Assembly: GCA_032988165.1 (NCBI GenBank) | Contig: JANTQF010000031.1 | Span: 1-64,000 of the forward strand | Reading direction: 5' to 3' | DNA length: 64,000 nt | Origin: Emmonsiellopsis sp. PD_33 | Lineage: Eukaryota > Ascomycota > Eurotiomycetes > Onygenales > Ajellomycetaceae | In this document: positions 22,721-33,852 of the stretch, piece by piece | Numbering within the stretch: position 1 is the stretch's first letter | Layout: every line of letters starts with the position of its first letter | Notes under the pieces: generated by a model | What the model was told of the DNA's origin: nothing | Seen by the model: only the letters and a program-made list of their open reading frames with translations | Databases searched by the model: none | Program-made: the position numbers and the translations under genes

Positions 22721-23863
22721 ATGCCTTCCACTACCATCCTCGACTACCTAACGGAGCCTAACCCCGAAATAGATAACGTACATTCCTTACTGGGTCTACC
22801 AACGAAAGTCGAAAGCAATGAACTTATTGAGATCATGGAATGGCCAGACTTTACATATGACACTCTCATGGCCTGTTATGGTCCGGTTCTAAGGGCACAA
22901 CGCGGGCAATTGCCGGACATCTCGCCTCCCCTATTGAGGCTTGAACGCGAAATCTTCGATGAGGATTCCCTTGACCACTTGCTCTCTCGATCCATTAGGC
23001 CCAAAGTTAGTGAGAGCCTAAGGATTGCTTGTGAAGAGTGCTATCCCGAATCCCCAGATATCGATATGACCCGTGGTGGCCGTGCAAGAGGATCTGCCGA
23101 CAATCCCAGAGTGTCCACGATGCCAGAAGCAAAGGGGAAGTCAACTGGAGAGACAGTCAAAACTTATCCTGATTGGGCTGGCGTCCAAATCGACCTGCAG
23201 TCAGGCGCCTATATGAATTGTTGTCCAGGAGCCACCAAGCTTTCAACAAACTGGCAACCAGGCAAAGAGACGGCAAAGGCACACTACTTTTGGCCTTATG
23301 CACAGCTCATCAATTACTGCAGGAGGACTTGGAACACCAGATACGGCTATCTGATTTCTCAGAGAGAGTTGGTCGTTTTACGGATCTCCAGGACCGTTAT
23401 CGGGTCAGGAATCGCCCCAACCAGATCACCACGCACTACCCAGCAAACTTCCGCCGCCACTGGGCAGGATGAGGGTGGTAGCCCTCTTTTTGTGCCCCTG
23501 TCTAGCCCTCCTGAGCATCACGCTCATCCTGGCGATGGTCCTGTTGGTTTCCTGTCGAGACCACTTCCTCCTCGGCATTCTGTGAGTCGGTTTCCTGAGC
23601 AAAGTTCGCAGCCACGGCGTGTCTCTGTTACATCAGCATCCAGTGCCATGCCAGTCGATCGGGCACCCGTACAGTCTCGCCAAGGTTCTATCGCCGAAAG
23701 CATGGGAGGGTTCTCTTTGACCGACTATGAGGAACAGGCCTCCAGCAGTGAACACCATCCCAGTAGCGATTCATTCAAACCGTCTGAAACGGCAGGAGAA
23801 TACAGGCCTGTTGAGATGAAACGTATTTCCTGGGGTGATTCTGGACCTGGCGAGCTGACCTGA
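22721..23863 (+). CDS. Unrecognised protein with PDWAGV and FWPYAQLI motifs
   Basis: A single open frame of 380 residues from ATG 22721 (MPSTTILDYL). No catalytic domain is recognised. The N-terminal 90 residues are a helical head. At about 145-235 there is an ordered stretch, YPDWAGVQIDL...KLSTNWQPG...YFWPYAQLINYCRRTWNTRYGYLISQRELVVLRI. This resembles the N-terminal module I have seen in large kinase-associated families of dimorphic Onygenales, where a ligand or substrate domain precedes a kinase-like part. The rest (240-380) is Ser/Pro-rich and disordered. A kinase fragment lies just downstream on the opposite strand, which fits a shared family history, but this is inference. Function is unknown. 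Confidence 0.6.
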   Translation: MPSTTILDYLTEPNPEIDNVHSLLGLPTKVESNELIEIMEWPDFTYDTLMACYGPVLRAQRGQLPDISPPLLRLEREIFDEDSLDHLLSRSIRPKVSESLRIACEECYPESPDIDMTRGGRARGSADNPRVSTMPEAKGKSTGETVKTYPDWAGVQIDLQSGAYMNCCPGATKLSTNWQPGKETAKAHYFWPYAQLINYCRRTWNTRYGYLISQRELVVLRISRTVIGSGIAPTRSPRTTQQTSAATGQDEGGSPLFVPLSSPPEHHAHPGDGPVGFLSRPLPPRHSVSRFPEQSSQPRRVSVTSASSAMPVDRAPVQSRQGSIAESMGGFSLTDYEEQASSSEHHPSSDSFKPSETAGEYRPVEMKRISWGDSGPGELT

Positions 23864-23961
23864 TCTTGATTCTTGGGGACGAAAAGATGGACTGTACTAT
23901 CATACAACAACAGGGCTTGTACATAGCAAAATCTCTTCCTAGGGGTGCTAATCTCCTCTCC

Positions 23962-24294
23962 TCAAGAGAGGCGTACCACCATAATGGACAGAGATAGAGT
24001 TAAAACCCCAGGAGAATTCTGAGGTGGAAAATAATAAGACTGATGCGCTCCATTATCATATAGAAGAATATCTATACTACTCACTACTTTAATCGCATAC
24101 TCTTTCCCCTCAATTTCCACGCGGTAGACCACGCCTTCAGTACCTGATCCTAGGAATTCCAGACACTTTACCGGCTTATCATGGTGGATAAAGCGACGTA
24201 GCATGGGCTTTGAGGTTGGTTTGCGGGTTGGATCGTCCATGGGCAGGTCAGAGAGCCAGCGGCCTATCATGGTGTCATTCATCACGTCCGGCAT
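23962..24294 (-). pseudogene. N-terminal fragment of a protein kinase-like gene
   Basis: From ATG 24294 the frame reads MPDVMNDTMIGRWLSD..., then FLGSGTEGVVYRVEIEGKEYAIKV. This is a protein-kinase glycine-rich loop (GSGTEGVV) followed by the ATP-binding Lys in the AIKV strand. A GTGAGT donor lies right after AIKV, but no further kinase exon follows, because the 3' end of the next gene (23863) is only about 100 bases away. The HRD and DFG parts are missing. It is a truncated copy of an expanded kinase family, probably non-functional. Confidence 0.65.
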
Positions 24295-24796
24295 TGACAA
24301 TGCTGGGGATATGTCGAATTCTGAGTATGATATTGATCAGACATGGTACTGACAATTGAGTAAATGCTCTGTCATGTTGCCTGTAGGATCACATTGTTCA
24401 CCAAACAAGAGACAAAAAAACAAAGGATCCGGCGCGTTGAAAATGCCAAGACCGCTAAATTGAAAATAGTCTAGGCACTATTTCACGCCTCCAGCTACGA
24501 CTTCCCCTGAAAAATGCAAGGACTTCAGTTCTCGTGAGCAGAATTGCCATGAAACAAGCTGTGGATGTCCATCTAGGAGAAATACCACACTGGAATGGGA
24601 ATGGAGTACATGTATCTCAGTATCCCCCACTCGAACTATAAGACGAACACTGATATAACCGAATAATGTCGTCCGAAAGAAAAGAACAAAATACAAGAAT
24701 ACAATATGTAAAGAGGGCTACCCCCGTCGAGATAGAACCCCAGCCCTGGCCCCCTGTTCTTCACGCTCAATCTAACCTCATTATATACCCCCCTAC
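24295..24796. other. Intergenic between kinase fragment and P450
   Basis: No gene is supported. The right part should contain the 3' UTR of the P450. An open frame at 24478-24696 (minus) has no domain. Confidence 0.35.
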
Positions 24797-26691
24797 CTAC
24801 GCCTCCAGCACATCCAAATCCAGCTCCTCAGCCCTCCTCCGCATCATAATCCCCGCAAAGGGACTAGACATCATATTGAACCCAAACTGAATCGCCTTCA
24901 CGTCCTCGCCCTCCGGCACCCTGATATCATACTTCAATAGCAAATGACACAATGCAACCTTGATCTCATTGCCTGCGAAAAACCGTCCGGGACAAGCATG
25001 CTGTCCGTGTCCAAAGGCGAGATGGTCCGGGCTCGTGGTGACGAATTGCGCGCTATTTTCTTGGCCTGGGATCTGGCGCATCTTGTAGAAGCGGTACCCG
25101 TCCCATTTTTCGGGGTTCTCGTGGATGGCTGGGTCCCACATGCGGTGGCTGGAGGTTACTGTTATGCTGTTTTTGGGGATGACGGTGCCGTCGGAGAGGC
25201 GGACGTCGGCGCTGGCGAGGCGGGTCATGGAGGCTTTGGGTTGTGAGGCGGGACGGGTTAGTTGGGGATGGGTCCGGTGGAAGGCAAGGAAAGGATGGGG
25301 GGAGCTTACAGCTTGCGATGGGCTTTAGCCGCTGACTCTCTTTGATGACGCTGTCGAGGAGTTTCATTTTATATAGTGAGGCCTTCTTCCATCCATTCGT
25401 GCTTAGGGCTTCGATCATTTCGTTCCTCAGCGGTTGGATGATCTCTTGGTTCTCTGCGAGGTCGAAAATCACTTGGGTCAGGAGGTCGGTCTGTGCAAGT
25501 GTTAGATACGAGTTTGGTAATATGAGGTGACTCAATAGTTAAGGATTGGAGTCCCTCTTACCGTAGTATGGATAGCCGCAAGGCTAAGCCCCAACTGAAC
25601 AACAGCACGGTCATAGTCCAGACCCTCGGCCGCGGCCGCCTGCTCAAACCACTCAATAGCATCGTTAAACTCAGCCTTCTTCCCTTGCGCTGCGAGGGCG
25701 GCTCTCTGTTCCGCTCGCTTCTTCAAGATCGGCTCGATGATTTTGTGGGCTTCTCTCTTTTGGGCCCGAAGCTGGCGACAGGTGGGGAGGAACCAGTGGA
25801 CGATATCTCGCAAGTAGTAGGGATACATCTTGAGGTCCTGGGCGGCTTGGAAAGCAATGACGGTGTAGTTGATGGTAATGCCTAGCCATTCGTCGTTGCG
25901 GCAGAGTTCGTCACCAAGGAAGACTCGGGAGGAAAGGCAGGCCACGATATGGAGAATTTGCGTTTTCAAGCTGACTTTGTGCCATTCTGCAGAGAGTGAT
26001 TTAGCTATCGGTATGCCGCAAGAATATTTCAACGCAATATACCTTTGTCGTCTGTGAAGACCTTCTTGAATGCGTAAGTAGCTTCGTCGGAAAGTGGCTT
26101 CGTAACCCGGTCTAGGGAAGCTAGTGTTAAGACAAGAAAGATGAACCAAAATAGCGGAGAGGGCAATGTCGTACTAAGATATGTAGTCAATTGTCGTTGA
26201 ACAACGGATTTTCCGATTATCATATTCTCGCCATCAGTTTTGAAGCATTCAAATCCTCGAAGGCGGCCGTGCATACTCTGGATTGTTGTCAGCAACGAAA
26301 GCTCCTGTATACTTAAGAGAGAGCGGTTCCTCACTTGGTGGATACTCTTCCCAAAATCCAGGCGATGGTCATTTTTTATTTCGTTTGTGATCCCAGGAGG
26401 AAGCATAGTGATTTCTCCCATATCTGAAATCATGCGGAAGGGCTTGTTACCAGTCGCAGCAAAGCCTTGCTTAACCATTTCATTGGCATTGCTCATAAAT
26501 TCATTCTTGGCTCTGCTCTGGGAGAATTCAAACGGCTTCTTCGGATTGAGGAAGAAAAGTTTCGACTTGGGACGTTGAAGAATGTAGATGGACAGCAACG
26601 TCAAGGCCGTCACGATGAACGTCACGGAGGGCAGGTTAGGTGTCGACATGAACCCTGCCAGGATACCTGCTTTCAGCTCAGGGGCCGCCAT
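24797..26691 (-). CDS. Cytochrome P450 monooxygenase (CYP68/CYP503-like)
   Basis: A haem-thiolate monooxygenase anchored in the endoplasmic reticulum. Six exons (26691-26335, 26277-26175, 26120-26043, 25986-25562, 25490-25310, 25233-24797) join in frame to 526 residues, a normal P450 length. The N-terminal membrane helix is at about 20-40 (VTFIVTALTLLSIYIL). The I-helix text AAIHTT is of the HTT type seen in fungal ent-kaurene-oxidase-like P450s. The K-helix ExxR is in KESQRLKP, the PERF-like text is WDGYRFYKMR, and the haem loop is FGHGQHACPGRFFA with the axial Cys. The introns are 45-76 bases. The substrate cannot be told from sequence. No terpene or polyketide synthase is near, so it is not part of an obvious metabolite cluster in this window. 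Confidence 0.93.
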
Positions 26692-28882
26692 GGTGCCTCG
26701 AAGTCGGGATATCAGGTCAAGTCAGTTCATTATCATTATTATTGCTGTTCCCGGGAACTCTTGTCTTTATAAGGACCGAGTCGGTCGGACACCTCGGCGA
26801 GTTTCGAGGGATTCCAAATAACTCCATCCATTGCCAATGCAATCTGGTGGGCCAGGAGGGGTTTCCGGAGCACACGCCGTTGCAGGCTGTGTGCGATTCT
26901 GGGGATCACCCAGGCGGTACAGCGACAATACCGCATATATTTCGGCCTGGCTGCCGAGCGCGATGCCTGAAGTAACCGCATGGGGCAATTCCAGAGGGGA
27001 TTGAATTCATCCGATGTGGAACACTAGGCTAGAAAAGGATCCAAGTTCTGGAAATGGTATATCTTGCATGCAATCCATGAGTCTTCACGGCAGGGGATTG
27101 GATCGTATAAAACTTAGAGACCACTGGCCTCGAAGGATTGATTTTTTCAAGTTTTGGTCTGGTTGGAAAACTCTCACAGATCGTCCGCACTCCGTAGTTA
27201 CTGGCCGGTAGGAAATGTAACGAATGCTGTTCTCTACGCCGAATGGGATCACCCCAATCCATGTCCTCGATGATGGGCTGGTTTGTCTATGCTGGTTTAG
27301 GTTAACGTTGGCCAGCGAGGCTTCAACAGCAACAAAGAAACTAACTACCTGTCAGACGCCTCAACGAGAGCACACAGGCAGGACAATGCCATGCATATCG
27401 GGCCCCAGCCAACGGCCTCGCTTTCCAGGGAAGCGGATACGCTCTGATGCGTGTTTCACAAAGAGAGGCGTGGACTCGGTGGAGTCCAGGGCCCGGGCTC
27501 ATCTTCCACGCCAGATCTCTTCGGGAAGTCAGGGACGCGGACTGAAATCGTTACTTTGTAAATAGAGACATCCTGGAGGAAGCGGATCCGAGCGGGCTGG
27601 CTAGTGTTTGTTGACTTGAAGTGTGCTGCAGATGGTGATCCATCAACGCGGTCCAGCGAACTTCGAAGGATGCCAGCTTGGCTCAATCGAGGCTGATACT
27701 ATCTCCAAGTAGGTAGACAGAAGTCTCCGAACTCCGAACTGCGCCCCGCCGCGGAGTTCACCCACAGTGGACCAGATCCAAGGGGACATACTATTAATAC
27801 TCTCTGCTAGACTCGAGTTCACCTGTGAATATTACCGCCAGATCTGGTATTCTCGATACAGCCGGGCCGTGTAATAATTTGATTGCCGAATGATCTTCGG
27901 CCCAACTTTATGTCGAAGGCATATATATCAAGGATCTCCTTGACGCCAGCCTGCGCACGCAGCTCTGGAGTCTGGGGGGTGTTTTGAAGTCCCTGATGAG
28001 GAAAAAGCTGGATGGCGCACCGCCGTTATGCGAACAAGGATTGCAACATGTTCGTTCCACAGGCGCCGTGCGCTAACTAGTTAACAAGTTAACTCGTAGT
28101 TAGTGAATCAAGAAAATCTGGGGGATGCTTTTTCCTACTAGTTACTAAATTAGCTGCACAACGCAAATCAACGTCATACTGAGTATTAATTAATTATTAG
28201 CTGCCACACCTCGTTTGATATTCCCTAGCAATTTCTCTTATACTGTCAAGCCTCACCTTTGGTCTCATTTGTTTCCCGAGGCTATCTCTGCTAAACAAAA
28301 TCATTTCCTTTTGCTTTAGCCTGGAAGACATTTAAAAAAGTTGATGTGCAATCACCGCAGTAATCCTAGGGATTGATACTCCTTCTCTAGTCCTATCTAT
28401 GGCTCTACTTCCTTCAAGGGGGATGCTCTAATGTAGGGTACCAGCACCTAATGCTACCTGCTGGGGGATGCATAAGTCAATACTTTGGTGTCTATATTCA
28501 TAGAACTGAGAACACCAGCTGTCCTATTCTATACACAAATCAGCGCTGCTGATGCCCTCCTAACTGCAACTTCAGGGATGAGGCAGGCTATGCTGCATCA
28601 CTCCTCAAGCTTCCACACTGCGGACACCATAGCGAGAGAAGTGTTGAGTATGCACGAAATACTCCATTTCCTCAGTTCTGATACCGAGGAGCCAACTTCT
28701 TCAGACGCGCCTGAGATCATTTATTTCCCCGCTGAAGCGTAATCCTAACCAGATATCCCCTGAGCTGTTGAGCTGGAATGCAATGGAGTAAGGCGGCGTA
28801 TTCGGCCTTCAATGGTAGTTCAAATTCCCCTTCCCTTCCCCGTCCCCCTCTCCATCATCTCCACCGCACGCATCCTACGGCA
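26692..28882. other. Gene-free stretch left of the transposon nest
   Basis: No gene is supported. About 28085-28210 contains repeated GTTAAC/TTAACT and TAGTTA words. The word GGGGATGC occurs three times (about 28121, 28419 and 28463), perhaps remnants of an old repeat. A frame at 28487-28742 (plus) lacks an early ATG and any domain. CG dinucleotides are present, so this region has not had the damage seen in the nest. Confidence 0.4.
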
Positions 28883-28884
28883 TA

Positions 28885-28984
28885 ATCATGCCGTGGCGCA
28901 CGGGCCACACAGGTTGCAGTTTTTGCTGCACCCATGGTAGGTGTGCCTCACTGCTATGATAATATCACCACTAGCATAAAAATG
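28885..28984 (+). repeat. Left TIR of the pogo element
   Basis: 100 bases that match the reverse complement of 46202-46301 at most positions. It begins ATCATGCC directly after the TA duplication. The first 20 bases keep three CG dinucleotides; the other TIR has TG or CA at each of those places. Confidence 0.92.
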
Positions 28985-28999
28985 AAATAAGATGTCAAT

Positions 29000-30106
29000 T
29001 AAATGGGCTGTAGCAACTGATCTCCTACTCTATCTATAATAAAAAGCTCATCATCCCCATTCAGGGTACCTGTAGTTTCCAATCCTATAGTATTTGACTG
29101 TTCAATGCTACATTGCATTGATGTCCATTGATGTTTTGTAGCTTTACCCCCCCTTATATTTCTCCTCCTACCTGTCATTTTTGCATCCTCTACCTCCTTA
29201 CACTCTGTGATCCTCTAGTTGATGTTTTGAACAGTAAGAATACTACCTACTAAACCTAATATCTTAACTTAATAATAAGTATTCTGCATTTTATGCTATT
29301 TATTTACTTGTAAAAGGCTGTTCATTTCCATCTTGCAGTAAGCATTTAATTTGACTTGGATAAGACTCTCTTTAAAGATCTTATAAGGATATTAGAGTAA
29401 GCTAAATGACTTTAGAGTATCTTGCACATCTTTAAGAATCTTATAAGTAATCTATATTTAATATTATAGGTATTTTACAGTCTTTAAAGAAAATAATTAG
29501 AAGGAGGAGATAGATTTAGAGTCTAATGATGATTTACTAAAGATTTATAGTAAAGAGAGTTTTACTATCTTTTTCTCTAACTTATTAAGGATAATTTGAG
29601 GGTTTAGTGGCAGAATCCTACAGTCAGAAAATTCAACCTTAATTATATTAGATTTGAATGTTTATTCTCAGATCTTAAATAGATTATATAAAAACTAATA
29701 TTTTTTTATATCTTATGAATTCATACTGAGCTACTACATTAACCATCTTTAAATAATAATATTTATACTACTAGAATAGTAATTCATTCAGTAGCTAAAG
29801 AAAATAAGTAGAATGAGGAGGAAAAATGTATAATATAATATTATTTTTATTATAATACTCTAGAAATTTATATATGATATAGAAGCTATAATTATTCATA
29901 AGAAGAAAATATTATCTTCTAACCTGCTATGACTTTAAATATATATTAAAGTGCTTAATTTATTATAAATTAATCTTATTATTGCTGAATCCAGTGTCTG
30001 ATACAGCTATAATGTACCCCTTAGATAGTTTTATCTATATATATTAATCCTCTATGTAACTCTTCTCAGGGAGAATAATAAGGGGTGAGATATTATCAAG
30101 TCTGTT
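29000..30106 (-). pseudogene. Pogo transposase, C-terminal half (DDE_1 end)
   Basis: Read on the minus strand, a degraded DDE_1 transposase end: NNIILYIFPPHSTYFL, then LLNELLF, then YKYYYLKMVNVVAQYEF, IREQTFKS-like text, and a basic tail with INQRITECKEVEDAKMTGRRR. Intact members read PPHSTHLLQPLDVG at the matching place. Many stops are present. It is the continuation of the half at 45512-46153, separated by about 15.4 kb of inserted sequence. Confidence 0.8.
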
Positions 30107-30363
30107 TGTAATGAGTGCACTCTAATAAGTGGATTGTATGAGCTATATGCTAGAATCAAGATTATAATTACTAGAGAAAGAAAGGAAAAAGGAAAAGAAA
30201 TTGCAAGATTATATAATATAAATAGAAGGAAATTATGTGAGGTCAGAGCAAATAAATATTCATATAAGGGCCTAGTTAGAGGTGTCCAATTAGGTAGTTA
30301 GAGATTGAGTAAAGTTCAGATGAGCTATGAATATAGAGTATAAAAGTATAGCTCTTTATATTA
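30107..30363 (-). repeat. Gypsy A LTR, left copy (3' LTR)
   Basis: About 257 bases, matching 45255-45511 with scattered differences, nearly all C/T or G/A. Long shared words include AGAATCAAGATTATAATTA and GGAAAAAGGAAAAGAAATT. Because the element reads on the minus strand, this is its 3' LTR. Confidence 0.85.
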
Positions 30364-30797
30364 TTTCCCCCTACTTAGTTTTGAAGGGCAGGCAGGAGGG
30401 TTTGAAGAATCAGATACAATATAGTGCAGATAGAGTCTTATTAGGTAGGTATAGTTTTTTATAATGAGTGAGTATGATAGTGTTCTGCAGGGTAAAGGTT
30501 AATTCTTATGAAGAGACCTTATATTTAAGTTACTTTACTAGATACTGAAATCCTTATTTATAGTAGTAGTAGTTAAAAATGACTTTAATCTTATATTCTA
30601 CCTTATTATCTTTCCTGATGATGCCAGGTAGATACTAGTCAGTAATCTTTTGTAAGAAAAATAAGTTGATAGAGGCCTTACAGAGTAGATTTATATAAAA
30701 TATATTGTAGATTCTAGATGATATGTTAAGGTAGTAGTTATAACTTCTTAGAACTTTAATAATGATGTATTTGATATATTAATAGTCAAGTATGTTG

Positions 30798-30961
30798 CTA
30801 CAATAATATAGGAGGTCATGAAAATGATGTTAAATAAGCTTGATTCTTCTAACTATAGAGAGTCCAGTGTTGACAATATGTCCAGCCACTGACTAAGCTA
30901 AGGGGCAGAACAAGAGATGGCAGGTAGAGCAGGGCAGGGTGAACAGAGCATCTATGTAGTA
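30798..30961 (-). repeat. Gypsy B LTR, left copy (3' LTR)
   Basis: 164 bases, from CTACAATAATATAGGAGG to TGTAGTA, repeated at 40461-40624. The ends carry a short inverted CTACA/TGTAG. Differences between copies are transitions. Confidence 0.88.
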
Positions 30962-31419
30962 GGCATCAGGCTTTTCAAAAATGTCTGTGTCCTCACTGAC
31001 TGCACTAACTAACTAACTAAGAATGAAAGGAAAAACTAGGGATCATCTCTATAGAGGTATTATGGCACATAACAGGGTCATTACATAATGTTGGGTTTGA
31101 TTGAGGGCATGGGGTAGACAAGCACAGCATCTCCATTATGGAGGCATGGAAAGAGAATGCTAGCCAATTTAAATAAAGTAGATAATGCCTGAAAGAAATA
31201 TGGAATGGCAGGCAGGCATGTGTTGAACATGTCAGTAATGGTGTGAGTAGTATGGTAGGTCTGAATGACTGAAAAGACAGGTTGGAAATAGTATAGGAGA
31301 AAAAACAATGAGGTATGTTGTGAGAGCACTGTAGATAGGGTAGATGGTGCTATCATTACTCATTTGGGAGTTTATGTGTAGACTGAATGATTATGATTTC
31401 TAGTCAGCCAATTCATACT

Positions 31420-33800
31420 GTCCTCAGTTTTTTGAGGTGCTCCTTCTTGATGTTGTACTGGAGCTGATTTATGGCCTTATCAACATCTTTCTGAGTTATT
31501 TTAGATGGAAAGATGTTCTTATTGTTCTTCTACCATTCATTCTGTAGCACTTTAATTTCCCATGTTTGAACACTATTATACTATTTGTTCATAGCTTTGT
31601 AGTGCTCATTATGAATGTAGGTGAGATCTTATTTGTAGGCAAGCTGTATTGCCTTTACCTTATGTGTAAGATCTTTGAGGAAACTGTAATCTTCATTAAA
31701 ATGAATAAACTATTCTTGTAGATGACATCTCAGACTGTTACAGAACTTCCATCCTGGGTAAATTACATGTAGGTAGATGAAGATAGGTTTATTATCATTA
31801 TATATTTCAGAGACATCACCTGTCTTTTGATCTATAATACAGTGTGGGGGGATACTATCCATCATTATCTTAATCATTATTTTACATGGGGTGAGTTCAA
31901 CAAGTTAGGGTGGTACATCTGGAGCATTTCCTTTGATGTCCCATTCATATTGAGGGGCCACCCAGATTTTCAATCCAGAGAAATGTAGGGTATTGCCTGT
32001 CTTGAATGTCACAGGGGGTTGATTTTCTTTCTATTTATTATGTCTGTATTAGGTTTCTTTTTTGGAGAGGATGTTTCATTGTTTGTTGATTCTCTGGATG
32101 GAGGTTCCTAGCTTATTTGTCTGTATTTTCTGTCTGGCTAGTATGATAAGGAGCTTTAGGTTTGCTGCCTGAATCTCATTCATTAATAATTTACTGTCTG
32201 TAATGATGATGGCTGCTAATCTCTTGGCCTCTATAATCTCTATACTCCCTTACTTATGTAATAGGTTAAATATTAGTTTGAAGTCTAGAGTATTTCCTTC
32301 ATCTTATTATAAGGAGATTCTACTATTATTATGATCATCATCATCATCTTGACCTACATCTCTGTTATCAACATTCATCATCTCTTGATTATTATCTATA
32401 AATAGATCCTTCTCTACATGCTTGCTTTCATCCTCCTCTATTTCTAGTTCTGATGGAGGTAGAGGTAGATGAGCTTTACTCTGCATTTAATGTTTCTTCT
32501 GTTGTTGTAAGAACTTCAGTGTGAATTACTATTACTATTAAACCTTGGCCTTTCTATCTTTTGAAGTTTTCAGGTTGATGGCATTCTTCTTTTGTCCTGT
32601 CATCTTATCTCTATATTCTGTAATCTCTGTCTTTATGCTATATCTGGATAACTCAAGATAGTTAATGACTTCTTTAGTGATCAAAATGAAGCTATTCTAT
32701 CTGAGTACTTATATATATTACTACTAATATTTATTTTGAATGTCAAACTCAGCTGGGTCTGAGTTGCTATTTGGTGGCTCACATCTGACCTTAGGGATTC
32801 TTGGGCTGTCACAATTATGATGGAACTTCTTAATGGGAAGGTTAGAGTATAGTGTCTTAACTATTTGTCTCATATAGGTGCTTTCTGCTTCTCTCTTAGC
32901 ATCTATGATGTAGTCTCATATATCTTTATTAGTTATTCCAAGGTTATATGTAGTTGCCTGACAGGAGGAGGAGTAGTATGTCAGCACTGATGTATTTATC
33001 CCCATTTAATATTATAGTTTTGATTTGATCCTATACCATGGAAAGCTTAATGTGTTAATGCAGTTCTTTGTTGTTTCTTATCTATTGCTGTGCAGAATCT
33101 ATACTCTCACCCTTTAATGTGAATACTTAATTTTAAATTTAAAAGAGTCTATATTGCTGTCTGATGCTTTCAGGCTTGAAGACAATTAATGGTGTCTGCA
33201 GTTATAATTCATCTCTAGTAGGTGAAGGTCAGAATATATAATTATGATTATGCAGAACATGCATTCATCTTCAAGTTCTCTGATTATATTTATTAGGAGT
33301 AGCTGGATGTTAATATCTGAGATGTCAAATTATTATGGGATGGCATTGCAGTGGATTTATAGAGGTTCTGATGCTGATGTCCAAGCTGGCAGTATATATA
33401 GATTGATTATCAGATATTATACTATTTATTGAATCTTAATGTCTTGGTAAAAATGCTGTTTCTCTACTTGTGCAATGTTAGTATAGTATATAATGTCAAA
33501 GTTATAATAGGGGTCTTTAAGATGTGTTAGTAGGTTGTTTGGATCTAAATACTGAATTGTCATGAGGGTAGTGGTTTCTTCATGACTACTTATTAATGTA
33601 GGTAGTAGGAGGCTAGTGTAAGAGTTCTGTATATTTATTTTGTGTGGTGTGTTAATATGATGAATAAAGGGATTGGATGTCACATGCTTATAGTGAATCT
33701 ATCATTATAATAACATCACTGATATGAGGGATGATGTATGCTTGTTCTTATATTTCTAAATGCTTGATGCTTGTGGAGAATCCATGTTTTATGTTATATG
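31420..33800 (-). pseudogene. Accessory ORF downstream of Gypsy B pol
   Basis: A long degraded frame of roughly 790 codons lies between the chromodomain end of pol and the 3' LTR. Readable parts include TYMRQIVKTLYSNLPIKKF (about 32880), a Gln-rich stretch near 32500, an acidic stretch with runs of Asp (about 32340), and HFSGLKIWVAPQYEWDIKG (about 31960). I do not recognise a domain. Gypsy elements of fungi usually end soon after the integrase/chromodomain, so this is an extra gene in the place where env sits in retroviruses. No signal peptide or transmembrane pattern typical of env is evident to me. The 31081-31356 frame next to it may be its tail or an untranslated region. Confidence 0.5.
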
Positions 33801-33852
33801 TACTTATGATAAAAATACTCATTTTCTTTATTTTCTTTAGTGCCTTTACTTC

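Noticed and set aside
28487..28742. An 85-codon plus-strand frame left of the nest
   Set aside because: It begins at TTG with no early ATG and no family match that I know.
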